From: Sandaracinus amylolyticus
Lineage (GTDB): Bacteria > Myxococcota_A > Polyangia > Polyangiales > Sandaracinaceae
Reading direction: 5' to 3'
DNA: 64,000 nucleotides
Assembly: GCF_000737325.1 (NCBI RefSeq)
Contig: NZ_CP011125.1
Coordinates: 3,224,001-3,288,000, forward strand
Within the stretch, counting starts at the first letter, position 1, and every line of letters begins with the position of its first letter. The notes beneath the pieces are model-generated. The model saw nothing but the letters and a program-made list of their open reading frames with translations, did not search any database and had not been told where the DNA came from. The position numbers were made by a program, and so were the translations under genes. Positions 7,765 to 16,326 of this stretch are shown piece by piece.

Positions 7765-7958
7765 CCGCGCGGCCACAGCCAGTAGCCCCACGCGGGCACG
7801 ATGGGCGCCATCGGAGCGACCGGCGCGAACGGCACCATCCACACGAATCGCGCCGCGGAGCGCGCGGACGCCTCGCTCGCGCTCGCGCTCTCGCGCTCCG
7901 AACGACGCTTCCGGAACTCGTCCAGGTCGACCACCTTCGCGCTCTGCTCCGCACGCAT
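7761..7958 (-). CDS. Small protein coupled to the XRE-cupin regulator
   Basis: A 65-residue protein of unknown function. The N-terminus VVDLDEFRKRRSERES is highly charged; the C-terminal part (FVWMVPFAPVAPMAPIVPAW) is hydrophobic and Pro-rich and could touch a membrane. A GAGGAGG ribosome site lies 5 nt before the ATG. Its stop overlaps the start of the XRE-cupin gene by 4 bp, so the two are made together. It may modulate the regulator or be an unrelated microprotein. Confidence 0.65.
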   Translation of the reverse strand: MRAEQSAKVVDLDEFRKRRSERESASASEASARSAARFVWMVPFAPVAPMAPIVPAWGYWLWPRG

Positions 7959-8014
7959 CGATGCCTCCTCGCGCTACGTCGTCCGCTTCAGCACGTGGCG
8001 ATCCATCGTGATCG

Positions 8015-8434
8015 TCAGCGCATTTTCGCGGTGATCTCGCGCGCGCCGCGACGCGCGATGGTCGCGTCCGTGACCGGCCAAGGCGATCCGTGGTCGGCCA
8101 CGGCGCGGGTCACGGTCACGCGCGCGCTGCTCGCGACGTCCTCGAGCTCGCGCGCGATCTCGGCCCCCGCGGGGACGACGATGCGCTGGACGCGCGCGCG
8201 GCTCGCGAGCTCGAGCGCATCGCGCGTCGGCGCTTGCGCGAGGTACACCGTCGCGCCGCGCGCCGCGGCGCCGGCGTCGAGGATCGCGAGGTGGATCGCC
8301 GCCTGGCGTGCGCTCGACGTGACCGCCTCCGCGAGACGCTTCCCACGCTTCACCACGATCGCAGCGCGACCGTGCGACTGCGCCGCGAGCGCGGACGCGC
8401 GCGCCGACCAGAACGCGTCCTCGAGGGTGTTCAT
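8015..8434 (-). CDS. Degenerate cytidine/dCMP deaminase-fold protein
   Basis: A 139-residue protein. The order of segments (AAIVVKRGKRLAEAV, then AAIHLAILDAG, then GATVYLAQAPTRDALELA, then RVQRIVVPAG) follows the zinc deaminase fold. The usual H/C-A-E motif and the PCxxC zinc ligands are absent (HLA and APTRDA in their place). It is therefore probably inactive as a deaminase and may have a structural or binding role. Its ATG overlaps the stop of the dioxygenase gene upstream (ATGA, 8431-8434), so both come from one sigma-54 type transcript. A CCGTG-N6-CACGG palindrome occurs inside the gene at 8088-8103. Confidence 0.55.
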   Translation of the reverse strand: MNTLEDAFWSARASALAAQSHGRAAIVVKRGKRLAEAVTSSARQAAIHLAILDAGAAARGATVYLAQAPTRDALELASRARVQRIVVPAGAEIARELEDVASSARVTVTRAVADHGSPWPVTDATIARRGAREITAKMR

Positions 8435-9504
8435 CGCGCACCTCGATCGAAGTAGACGCCGCGCACCCAGCGCGCGCCGCGGAACCCGGTGCGCGCGTGC
8501 AGCATGCGATGGTTGTCGTAGAGAAGGACGTCGCCGGCGCGCAGCGTGGTCCGCACCGCGCTCTCCTCGACGAGCCGCACGAACCGCGCGTACGCGCGGT
8601 ACCACGCGTCCATCTCGGCGAAGGGCAGGCGATGCGGCGCCATCGTGAACGGCGACAGGCGCACCTGGAACCGATCGCTCCGCGCGTCGAGGATGGGGCC
8701 CGTGAAGAGGCGCTCGAACGCCTTCTGCTTCCGGTGGAAGCGCACGGGGGTCGTCGTGAGCACGCGGTAGGTCTCGACGTCGTGCTGCGCGAGCCAGCGC
8801 GCGGCGCGATGCGCGTCGGACACGAGGCTCTCGCCGCCTTCGTCGGCAGGACGGATCGCGTGCAGCAGCTGGTAGCGCGGCGGCGCGTCGAGGAACGGCT
8901 GATCGGTGTGCAGGTCGATCGGCGCGTCGGTGTAGCCGAGCTGATCGGTGTTCTGGTTCGTCGTGTTGTCGGTGCGCAGATCCTCGATGCGACCGAAGTG
9001 GGTCGTGATGACGGCGAGGCCCTCGGCCGCGATCTGATCGATCAGGCGCTCGGTGTGCTCGGGGCCGGTGATGCCGGTGGGGTGACGCGCGATCAGCGCG
9101 CCGTCGCGCGCGAGGCGCTCGGGCCAGTCGGGCGGCAGGAGCGCTTCGTCGGAGGCGAGCGTCGTCTCGAGCTCGGCGAGGGTGCGCGCGGGCTCGACGT
9201 CGTCGCGATCGGGCGCGTACGCGTGCTCGCGCAGCCAGCCGAGCGGATAGCGGCTCGCGGCGCGATCGGCGCGCTCGCCGGCCCAGCGGACGTGGAGCGC
9301 GTCGCCGTCGATCCACGCGTAGTGCGCGCGGAGATCGGGCGCGATGCGGGAGCTGCAGAGCGTGCGCTCGCCGGTGCTGGGATGACGATCGAGCGCGCAC
9401 TCGTGGCGCAGCCAGATCCAGTGGAAGTCGGCGTGACGGCCGTCGCCGAACACGATGCGCGCGAACCGATCGTGCGAGACGACACGCGGCTTCGAGAGGC
9501 TCAT
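8431..9504 (-). CDS. TauD/gamma-butyrobetaine hydroxylase-like Fe(II)/2-oxoglutarate dioxygenase
   Basis: A 357-residue protein. The first 100 residues look like the N-terminal domain of gamma-butyrobetaine hydroxylase (DUF971-like, WLRHEC and RHPSTGERTLC). The catalytic TauD domain follows, with the HxD iron motif at His199/Asp201 (DLHTDQPF), the distal His at 336 (NHRMLHART) and the 2-oxoglutarate-binding Arg region near 345-348. Such enzymes hydroxylate small substrates, including carnitine precursors or sulfonates; the substrate is unknown. A sigma-54 type promoter (9517-9532) and a palindromic site (9562-9577) lie upstream, placing it with the sulfate transport genes. No Shine-Dalgarno site is visible. 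Confidence 0.8.
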   Translation of the reverse strand: MSLSKPRVVSHDRFARIVFGDGRHADFHWIWLRHECALDRHPSTGERTLCSSRIAPDLRAHYAWIDGDALHVRWAGERADRAASRYPLGWLREHAYAPDRDDVEPARTLAELETTLASDEALLPPDWPERLARDGALIARHPTGITGPEHTERLIDQIAAEGLAVITTHFGRIEDLRTDNTTNQNTDQLGYTDAPIDLHTDQPFLDAPPRYQLLHAIRPADEGGESLVSDAHRAARWLAQHDVETYRVLTTTPVRFHRKQKAFERLFTGPILDARSDRFQVRLSPFTMAPHRLPFAEMDAWYRAYARFVRLVEESAVRTTLRAGDVLLYDNHRMLHARTGFRGARWVRGVYFDRGAR

Positions 9505-9516
9505 GCGCGTGGCTTT

Positions 9517-9532
9517 CGCAACGCTCGTGCCG
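9517..9532 (-). promoter_or_regulatory. Sigma-54 (-24/-12) promoter of the dioxygenase gene
   Basis: The minus strand reads CGGCACGAGCGTTGCG, which keeps GGCACGA and TTGC of the consensus with correct spacing. The predicted start point is near 9506, only about 2 nt before the ATG, so the mRNA would be leaderless or nearly so. Confidence 0.65.
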
Positions 9533-9561
9533 CGGAGAATACGCGCGAATCGCGATCTCTC

Positions 9562-9577
9562 CCGTGGCGGGTCACGG
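9562..9577. promoter_or_regulatory. CCGTG-N6-CACGG palindrome (activator site)
   Basis: A perfect copy, CCGTGGCGGGTCACGG, sits 30 bp upstream of the -24 element of the dioxygenase promoter and just beyond the end of the TonB operon. A half-site (ATCACGG) follows at about 9591-9597. Confidence 0.65.
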
Positions 9578-9591
9578 CCGACGCGCAGCGA

Positions 9592-10632
9592 TCACGGCTC
9601 GACGCGGAGCCGCGCCTGGGACCACGCGGCGCCGCCGCGCGCGTCGCGCAGCACGACCACGAGCGCGAGCTCGCCGGGCGCGTGGGGCAGCGCGAGCACG
9701 TTCTCGCTGCTCGTCGTCGTGTCGTCGTCGGCGACGCCGGTGCGCTCGGACTCGAGGGTGCCGCCGCTCACGTACCACGCGACGCGGATCGACTCGCGCT
9801 CCGGGACGAGCGTGCGCGTCGCGAGGTCGAAGCGCAGGTATCGCTCGGCGCCGCCGCAGCTCCCGGTGATCGTGGTGCAGTCGTCGGCGCAGAGCGTGCG
9901 CGTCTCGTCGATGCCGCAGAGGCCGTCGCCGCACGCGTCCTCGAGCGGGCAGTCGGGCCAGCGCACGCGCACGGTGACGACCTCGCTCGCGCGCACCGCG
10001 ATCGGCGCGTCGCCGAGCGTCTCGGTGGTGCCGTCCGCGCGCGTGATCTCGAGCGCCTGGATCGCGGGCGCGACGTTGCGTCGATAGCGCTGCGTGTACT
10101 CGACCGATTGCTGCTGCGTCGCGCCGAAGAGGCCGCACGCGAGGCGCGTCTCGACGAGCGACGTCGAGCCCTCGGTGGCGTCGAAGACGCGCAGCGGCTG
10201 CGCGTATCCGCCGGTGACGTCGGGATCGACGGGGCGGCCGGCGGGCTCTCCGCCCTCGGAGGGCGGAGGCTCCGGGCCGAAGAGACCGCACGCGTCGCGC
10301 GGGATCGCGCCGCTCACGTCGAGGCCGGTGCCGATCGGGACGAGCACGTCGTTCTCGAGCTCGAGGCACGCCTGCGCGACCGGACCGAGCTCGGCGAGCG
10401 GCTTGCGTGCGACGCAGAACGCCCAGTCGAGCGGGGCCTCGTCGATCGCACCCGACGCGTCGGCGTAGAGCCCGACGAAGCGCACCGTGTCGCCGGGGGC
10501 GGCCTCCGCGGGCTCGGCGCGCACGGCGAGCAGGCGAGGCGCCGCGAGGATCGACTCGTCGACGTCCACGTCGGGCACACACGCGCTCGCGAGGATGCCA
10601 ATCAGGATGCCAGTCGTCTTCAGAACGTCCAT
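9592..10632 (-). CDS. Predicted outer-membrane lipoprotein, last gene of the TonB operon
   Basis: A 346-residue lipoprotein with lipobox LASAC (Cys18) after MDVLKTTGILIGI. The mature part has several Cys-containing segments (CPLEDACGDGLCGIDETRTLC is a disulfide-rich patch) and two Ig-like stretches that read like surface beta-sandwiches (TVRFVGLYADASGAIDEAP). No known family. Its start overlaps the end of the TonB-dependent receptor gene by 13 bp, so it is probably a partner of that receptor, such as a surface ligand-binding subunit. Confidence 0.65.
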   Translation of the reverse strand: MDVLKTTGILIGILASACVPDVDVDESILAAPRLLAVRAEPAEAAPGDTVRFVGLYADASGAIDEAPLDWAFCVARKPLAELGPVAQACLELENDVLVPIGTGLDVSGAIPRDACGLFGPEPPPSEGGEPAGRPVDPDVTGGYAQPLRVFDATEGSTSLVETRLACGLFGATQQQSVEYTQRYRRNVAPAIQALEITRADGTTETLGDAPIAVRASEVVTVRVRWPDCPLEDACGDGLCGIDETRTLCADDCTTITGSCGGAERYLRFDLATRTLVPERESIRVAWYVSGGTLESERTGVADDDTTTSSENVLALPHAPGELALVVVLRDARGGAAWSQARLRVEP

Positions 10633-13385
10633 CGCAGTCCCAACACCGGCAGGATCGGCAGTCCGCGGATCGTGTCGCGGCGGGTGTAGTCGGGGGAGAA
10701 CACGAATTCCTCGGCGTTCGCCTGGTTCGTGACGTTCTGCACCTCGAGCCAGAGCTCGAGGCGCGTGTCTCCGAGCTCGATGCGCTGGCCCACGCGCACA
10801 TCGAGCTGCACGAATTCCGGCAGTCGGACGCTGCTGCGCTCGCCGAAGAGCGGCTGCCAGCGATCGCGCCCCGCGTCGTAGAACGCGTCCACGACGGGCG
10901 TGCGCGGGAATCCCGTGGAGTATCGGAATCGCGCGCCGACCTCGAAACCGCCGCCCGGCGTCCAGGAGAGCAGGGCAGTCAGCACGTGAGTCTGATCGTA
11001 GTCGAACAGACGCCATGGCTGGCCCGCTGCGTCCTGCCGCTCCGAGCGCATCAGCGTGTACGCGACCCATCCCGAGAAGCCCTCGGTCTCCTCGAGTCGC
11101 ACGAGCGTCTGCACGCCGTACGCGCGGCCCCAGCCCTCGGCGACGAGCGCCTGCGCGCGCAGCGGCGACTCGTCCTGGCTGCGCACCGCGAGCCCTTCCG
11201 AGAACGACGCGAACCCGGTGACCTCGATGCCGAGCGTCGGAGTCGGGCGCACCGTCGTGCCCGCGAGCACGTGCCACGACTGCCCGACTGGCAACGTGGG
11301 ATTGCCGAACGTCGCGCTCAGATCCTCGGGGACCGCGGACTGATGATAGAGGCCGCCCGCGGCACGGAATCCGAGGAACGGGTAAGGGTCCCAGCGCAGC
11401 GCGAGGCGCGGCTCGGCGCGGAAGTCCTGCAGCGCGAGCCCGATGTCGGGAGCGTCGCCCTCGCGCGGCGAGCGACGGCTGACGGTGCGTGCGTAGGGAT
11501 CGATGCGCAGCCCGGGCACGACGTGCAGCGCGCCGTCGAAGAACGCGAGGTCGCCCTCGACGTACGGTGCCGCGCCGACCTGCACGACCTCCCACGCGTC
11601 CGACGCGATGCGATCGGGCGGAGGCTGGCCGAACACGCGCACGTCGCCTTCGCGCGCCGGCAGGCCGATCGAGCCCTGTCGCGAGAGCCCGACGACGTCG
11701 ACCTCGGCGTCGACACCGATCTCGACGTCGAGCCCGAAGCCCGGCTGATCGAATGCGCGCACGCGATGGCTCGCGCGCAGGCCGAGGAGCCACGTCTCGC
11801 TCGCGACCGACGTCGTCACGTCGCCGAAGCGGCTCGCGCGCAGGCTCCGATCCCAACCGACCCAGGGCACGATCGTGCTGCGGCTGCCGTCGCCGCCCTC
11901 GCGATCCCAGCGCGCGTAGAGGCGCTGGAAGTCGAGCTCGCGCGACTCCGACGTGACGAGCGCGGGATCGCTGCTCGGCACGCCGCGCGAGATGCGATCG
12001 CCGCCGAGCATGTGCACGAGCTCGATGGTCTCGCCGGGCCGCACCTGGTGCGCGGCGCGCAGCTGGGTGTCCCAGTAGCGCGGCACCGCGACGTAGTCGC
12101 CGAGATCGCCCTGCGTGGCCTCGACGAAGAGGTGCAGCCAGCTCACGCGTGCAGCGCCCGCGGCGCGCCAGCGATCACCGGCCGAGCCGCGCAGTGTCGT
12201 GGACACGTCGTAGAGATCGGCGGAGACGGTGCCGTGGAGACCGTCGCCCATCGGCGTGAGCGTGCGGACCGTGACGATGCCGCCGAGGCCGCGGCCGTAC
12301 GCGGCGCCGTACCCGCCGGGCACGAGATCGAGCGACTCGACGAGATCGGACGCGATCACCGAGCGCAGTCCGCCCTCGTGATAGAGGCGCGGGATGCGCA
12401 CTCCGTCGACGTAGACGCGGGTGTCCTCGGGCGACGCGCCCCACACGACGAGCTGGCCGGTGCCGACGGACGAGCGCGCGACGCCGGGCAGGCTCTCGAC
12501 GACGCGCAGCACGTCACCGCCGGTGCCGGGGACGCGGCGCGCCTCTTCGGCCTCGACGCGCGTGGAGACGACCTCGCGACGCAGCGCGGGCGCGACGACG
12601 ACGATCTCGAGATCGTCCGCGTCGGCTTCGCTCTGCTCGTCCTCGGGATCGCGGAGCGTGACGTCGTACGCGACCTCGAGGCGCTCGCCCGCGGCGATCG
12701 TCTCCTCGGTGCGCAGCGCGGTGAGGCGCTCGCCCGAGAGCGAGAGCACGACGACGCCGGGCGCGAGATCGGAGAGCGCGAATCGTCCTTCGGCGTCGGT
12801 GACCGACGAGGCGCCGTTCTCGATCGTGATGGTCACTCCGGCGATCGGCGCGCGACTGCGACGGTCGCGGACGATGCCAGTCAGCGTGCCAGTCGTGGGC
12901 GGCGGTGGCGTTTCTTCTTCGAGCGTGAACCGATATGCGTACGAGATGCGAATCGCGGCGGGCACGCCGTCGACCTCGGCGGGTGTGAATCGGAACTGAC
13001 GCGCTGCCGTGATCGCCGCGGCGTCGAACGCGTCGCCGGCGCTCTCGATCACCACGGCCTCGGTGACGGCGCCGGTCGCGTCGATCGTGATCTGCAGCAC
13101 GACCGTCGCCTCGATGCCGGTCTCGCGCGCCTCGGGCGGATACTCCGCCTCGACGAACTGCACGAGCTCGGGCGCGCGCGTCAGCTGCGGCCCGGCGGGT
13201 CGCTCCTGCGCGTGGGCGGTGAGCGGAGCGAGGGCGGCGGCGATCAGCGTCGCGACGAACAGCGCGATCACGACGCGTGGCGAATATCTCTGTCGTCGCA
13301 CGGCGAGGTGGACCAGGAGGAGAGTCAGAGGGACGAGCGGTGGAGCGGCCGTGATCAGCGCGCTGGTCGTGGATGCCGTGCTCAC
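10620..13385 (-). CDS. TonB-dependent receptor with fused N-terminal TonB C-terminal domain
   Basis: A 921-residue protein. From the GTG at 13385 (overlapping the tonB stop as GTGA) it has two hydrophobic stretches (about 12-29 and 37-58, the second ending AHA-QE like a signal peptide). A TonB C-terminal domain follows (about 73-153: YPPEARETGIEATVVLQI, AARQFRFTPAEVDG), then a carboxypeptidase-regulatory-like domain (about 165-245), a TonB-box-like EIVVVA (260-265), a plug (about 270-390) and a 22-strand type barrel ending in WTF. It should import a bulky or scarce ligand across the outer membrane, powered by ExbB-ExbD-TonB encoded just upstream. The fusion of a TonB domain to the receptor is unusual. 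Ligand unknown. Confidence 0.85.
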   Translation of the reverse strand: MSTASTTSALITAAPPLVPLTLLLVHLAVRRQRYSPRVVIALFVATLIAAALAPLTAHAQERPAGPQLTRAPELVQFVEAEYPPEARETGIEATVVLQITIDATGAVTEAVVIESAGDAFDAAAITAARQFRFTPAEVDGVPAAIRISYAYRFTLEEETPPPPTTGTLTGIVRDRRSRAPIAGVTITIENGASSVTDAEGRFALSDLAPGVVVLSLSGERLTALRTEETIAAGERLEVAYDVTLRDPEDEQSEADADDLEIVVVAPALRREVVSTRVEAEEARRVPGTGGDVLRVVESLPGVARSSVGTGQLVVWGASPEDTRVYVDGVRIPRLYHEGGLRSVIASDLVESLDLVPGGYGAAYGRGLGGIVTVRTLTPMGDGLHGTVSADLYDVSTTLRGSAGDRWRAAGAARVSWLHLFVEATQGDLGDYVAVPRYWDTQLRAAHQVRPGETIELVHMLGGDRISRGVPSSDPALVTSESRELDFQRLYARWDREGGDGSRSTIVPWVGWDRSLRASRFGDVTTSVASETWLLGLRASHRVRAFDQPGFGLDVEIGVDAEVDVVGLSRQGSIGLPAREGDVRVFGQPPPDRIASDAWEVVQVGAAPYVEGDLAFFDGALHVVPGLRIDPYARTVSRRSPREGDAPDIGLALQDFRAEPRLALRWDPYPFLGFRAAGGLYHQSAVPEDLSATFGNPTLPVGQSWHVLAGTTVRPTPTLGIEVTGFASFSEGLAVRSQDESPLRAQALVAEGWGRAYGVQTLVRLEETEGFSGWVAYTLMRSERQDAAGQPWRLFDYDQTHVLTALLSWTPGGGFEVGARFRYSTGFPRTPVVDAFYDAGRDRWQPLFGERSSVRLPEFVQLDVRVGQRIELGDTRLELWLEVQNVTNQANAEEFVFSPDYTRRDTIRGLPILPVLGLRWTF

Positions 13386-14134
13386 AACGTGAACCGCACC
13401 GAGATCGTGAACGTCGCGGTCGTCGCCTCGCCGCAGCGCATCGCGGGCTCGAAGCGCGCGTCGCGCACCGCTGCGGTCGCCGCCTCGTCGAGGCCGTGGC
13501 CGAGGCCCTCGACGACCTCGACGCTCGTGACCGCGCCGGTCGCGTCGACCTCGATGCGCACGCGCACGCGGCCTTCGATCTGCGCGCTGCGCGCCTCGTC
13601 GGTGTAGGCCGGCTGCGGCATCGAGACCGGGCGCGGCCTCGTCGCGTCCTCGGCGCACGCGTCCTCGCTCGCGGCGCGCGGCGCGCGCGCTTCCTGCGGC
13701 GCCTCGAGCGCGCGCGCGCTCGCGGTGCGGGTGACCGCCTCGCGGGGCGCGGTCGGGCTCGCGTGCACGTCGCCGACGGGCACCGCGACGCCACCGAGCC
13801 CCACGCCGCCCTGCATCGCGACGCCGAAGTCGAGCGGCGCGGCCGCGGGCATCGGCGGCGGAGGCGGTGCAGCCTCGGGCGGCGGCTCGGCGCGCGGGCG
13901 CGGCGGAGGCGCCGGCTCGGGCGCAGCCTCGGGCGGCGGCGGCGGGGGCGCCTCGGGCTCGGGCGGCGGAGGCGGCGGCTCGACGGGCTCGGGCGGCGGA
14001 GGAGGCGCCTCGCGCATCGTGATGCGCACGGTCTCCACGCGCGCCGGAGGCTCGATCGCGGAGACCGCGGCCGCGAGCACGCCGTGCGCGAGCAGGCTGC
14101 CGACGTAGAGCAGGACGATGCGATTCTTCGCCAC
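13382..14134 (-). CDS. tonB: TonB energy transducer (copy 1)
   Basis: A 250-residue protein with an N-terminal membrane anchor (IVLLYVGSLLAHGVLAAAV), a long Pro/Glu spacer (about 45-110) and a C-terminal TonB domain (about 170-250: YTDEARSAQIEGRVRVRIEV). The His in the anchor (SLLAHG) is the position used for coupling to ExbB/ExbD. It passes proton-motive energy from the inner membrane to the receptor encoded next. The start is GTG at 14134; its stop overlaps the receptor start by 4 bp. Confidence 0.85.
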   Translation of the reverse strand: MAKNRIVLLYVGSLLAHGVLAAAVSAIEPPARVETVRITMREAPPPPPEPVEPPPPPPEPEAPPPPPPEAAPEPAPPPRPRAEPPPEAAPPPPPMPAAAPLDFGVAMQGGVGLGGVAVPVGDVHASPTAPREAVTRTASARALEAPQEARAPRAASEDACAEDATRPRPVSMPQPAYTDEARSAQIEGRVRVRIEVDATGAVTSVEVVEGLGHGLDEAATAAVRDARFEPAMRCGEATTATFTISVRFTL

Positions 14135-14193
14135 GGTGGATGTGCGCCGCGTGGAGTGTGGGAGTCAGGTTGCCAGTCAGCGTGTCAGTCGAG

Positions 14194-14619
14194 TCACTCG
14201 CTCCGCTCGACCTGCACTGCGAAGCTGGTGATCCGCTCGGTCCGCGCGACGTCGAGGACGTGCACGACCGCGCCGTGCTGCGCCGCGCGATCCGCGCTCA
14301 CGATCAACGTCAGCTCGGGATCGCGACGACGCGCATCGCGAAGACCTGCGATCAGCGCGGCCTCGTCGACGGGCTCACCGTTGAATTGCAGCGCACCGTC
14401 CGCGGCGATGCTCACCGCCGCGAGCGACGCCGCGCTCCCGTCGGAGGTCGCGGTGTTCGGCAGATCGACGCGCATGCTCTGCGACACGATGTAGGTCGCC
14501 GAGACCATCATGATGACGAGCAGCACGAGCACGACGTCGACCATCGGCGTCACGTTGATGCCGACGATCATCCCGCCACCCCTGCGCCCACGACCTCCGC
14601 TCGACGTCGTCGCGGCCAT
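14194..14619 (-). CDS. exbD: ExbD/TolR family protein (copy 1)
   Basis: A 141-residue protein. After a Gly/Arg-rich N-terminus it has NVTPMVDVVLVLLVIMMV, the single membrane helix with the conserved Asp that carries protons in ExbD/TolR. The periplasmic part (VSIAADGALQFNGEPVDEAAL) is typical. It forms the motor with ExbB, encoded 3 bp upstream, and drives TonB. Part of the seven-gene operon. Confidence 0.88.
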   Translation of the reverse strand: MAATTSSGGRGRRGGGMIVGINVTPMVDVVLVLLVIMMVSATYIVSQSMRVDLPNTATSDGSAASLAAVSIAADGALQFNGEPVDEAALIAGLRDARRRDPELTLIVSADRAAQHGAVVHVLDVARTERITSFAVQVERSE

Positions 14620-14622
14620 GGC

Positions 14623-15327
14623 TCACTCGGCCTCCGCGAGCGCGAGCTCGCCACGAACGTCCTCGCGCACGCGCGCCGGCGCGCGACGCGCGTGTGGCTC
14701 GCCGCCCGCGCGCAGCCACGCGCTCACCAGCTTCGCGAGCGCCTGCACGTCGTTCTCGACGTCGGCGATCTTCTTCTGCGCGACGTTGTAGGCGACGACC
14801 GCGGGGATCGCGACGAAGATGCCGACGCCCGTCGCGACGAGCGCCTCCGCGATGCCGCTCATGACGTTGCCCATCGCGGCTTCGCCGGAGCCGTCCGAGA
14901 GGTGATGGAACGCCTCGATGACGCCGAGCACCGTGCCGAAGAGACCGATGAACGGCGCGTTGTTCCCGAGCGTGCCGAGCAGCGTCATGCTGCGCTCGAG
15001 CTGCGCGCGTGCGCGGCCGATCTCGCTCTCGACCGCGTCGGAGAACGCCTCGGGCCCACCGCGACGCCACTCGAGCGCTGCGCGTAGCACGTCGGCCTCG
15101 ACCGACGGATTCGAGATCAGCGCCTTCGAGAGCGCGTCTTCGTCGTCCTCGTGCAGCGCCTTCGAGAGCGAGCGACGGAGCGCTTCGCCGCCTGCGCGGT
15201 TGCGCCGGAAGAACACCCAGCGCTCCGCCATCGCGGCGAACGACACGACGGAGAGCGCGAGCAGCAGCCAGAGCACCCAGCTCGAGCCGAGCAGCGCGAC
15301 GCGGAGGAGGGATTCGACGATGTCCAT
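14623..15327 (-). CDS. exbB: ExbB/MotA-TolQ family proton channel (copy 1)
   Basis: A 234-residue protein with three membrane helices (about 12-32, 125-145, 160-185). The conserved ExbB segment is clear: LGTLGNNAPFIGLFGTVLGV followed by IAEALVATGVGIFVAIPAV. It forms the inner-membrane proton channel of the TonB system. It sits between the upstream lipoprotein gene (28 bp) and exbD. Confidence 0.9.
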   Translation of the reverse strand: MDIVESLLRVALLGSSWVLWLLLALSVVSFAAMAERWVFFRRNRAGGEALRRSLSKALHEDDEDALSKALISNPSVEADVLRAALEWRRGGPEAFSDAVESEIGRARAQLERSMTLLGTLGNNAPFIGLFGTVLGVIEAFHHLSDGSGEAAMGNVMSGIAEALVATGVGIFVAIPAVVAYNVAQKKIADVENDVQALAKLVSAWLRAGGEPHARRAPARVREDVRGELALAEAE

Positions 15328-15354
15328 GGGGTACGTCTCTCGATTTCTGCGGAA

Positions 15355-16326
15355 TCAAGGAATCTCGACGGCCGTGACGTAGAGCGGACTGCCCGCTCCG
15401 CCGTTCGCCGCCATCGACATCAGCGCGCCAGTCGTCTGGCTCGTCCGGACGAGTCGGAACTCGCCTTCTCCGGTCTGCTCGCGCGCGTAGGTCGTCACCG
15501 CGAATCGCACGCTCGCGTGCGCGCACGCGTCGAACAGGTTCACGTACACGAGGTACGTGCCGCCGCCGGGCGGCGGCTCCTGGAACGTGAGGCTCTCGCT
15601 GTTGCGACCATCGGGCTCGCACGCCGCGAGCGAGTCGCCGTCGAGCCGCCCGACGGTCGGATCGCGCAGCGCCTCGGGCGGGATGCGCCCCGCGTCGTCG
15701 GGCAGCGCGGTGGTGGGGTGACGCGCGTCGACGGTCTTTCCGTCGGGCGTGACGATGGCGAGATCGAGATCGACGTCCTCGTCCCACGTCACCGCGATGA
15801 CCGCGGCGGGCGGCGGAAGCGTCGGATCACACGCGTTGAAGTTGTCGGCGACGCGCGGGTCGGTGACGCAGACGTCGAGCTCGCTCCACGCGCCGCCGCG
15901 ACCCTCTTCGTCGATCGCGACGACGCGCAGCGTGTGGAGACCGGGCGGCAGACCACCGCTCACGTCGAGCTCCACCGCCCACACGCGCTCGCCGGGGAAC
16001 GCGGGGTCGAGCGCGCCCACCGGCAGGCTCCAGTACCCGCTTCCGAGCCCGTCGATCTCGACGCCGATTGCCCACGTCTCCTCGGTGGCGCGGCCTTGCA
16101 GCGTGCGGTCGAGCTGACCCTGTGCCCAGATGCCGCCGGTCGTCTCGATCGCGGTGACCCGCGGGCCCTCTTCGAGCTCGGCGGCGCCGGGCAGCTCCTC
16201 GCCGCGGCGCAGCGCTGCGCCGTGCACGACGATCGGCTCTTCGACACCGACCGGGCTCACCTCGCCGGTGCACGCGGCGAGCGCGAGAATGCCAATCAGC
16301 GTGGCAGTCCGCACTGCCGCGCTCAT
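15355..16326 (-). CDS. Predicted lipoprotein of the TonB operon
   Basis: A 323-residue lipoprotein (MSAAVRTATLIGILALAAC, Cys19). The mature part contains a segment like the pre-peptidase/DUF2135 type beta-sandwich (VTWDEDVDLDLAIVTPDGKTV, later GGGTYLVYVNLF), often found in exported proteins of myxobacteria. No enzymatic motif. Its ATG overlaps the porin stop (ATGA), so it is translationally coupled. Likely a surface or periplasmic partner of the porin or the receptor. Confidence 0.65.
   Translation of the reverse strand: MSAAVRTATLIGILALAACTGEVSPVGVEEPIVVHGAALRRGEELPGAAELEEGPRVTAIETTGGIWAQGQLDRTLQGRATEETWAIGVEIDGLGSGYWSLPVGALDPAFPGERVWAVELDVSGGLPPGLHTLRVVAIDEEGRGGAWSELDVCVTDPRVADNFNACDPTLPPPAAVIAVTWDEDVDLDLAIVTPDGKTVDARHPTTALPDDAGRIPPEALRDPTVGRLDGDSLAACEPDGRNSESLTFQEPPPGGGTYLVYVNLFDACAHASVRFAVTTYAREQTGEGEFRLVRTSQTTGALMSMAANGGAGSPLYVTAVEIP

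Noticed and set aside
8088-8103. An eleventh CCGTG-N6-CACGG palindrome inside the deaminase-like gene.
   Set aside because: It is within coding sequence, not near a promoter. By my rough estimate, assuming about 70% GC and independent bases, somewhat less than one chance copy is expected in 64 kb, so one coding copy is not strong evidence.
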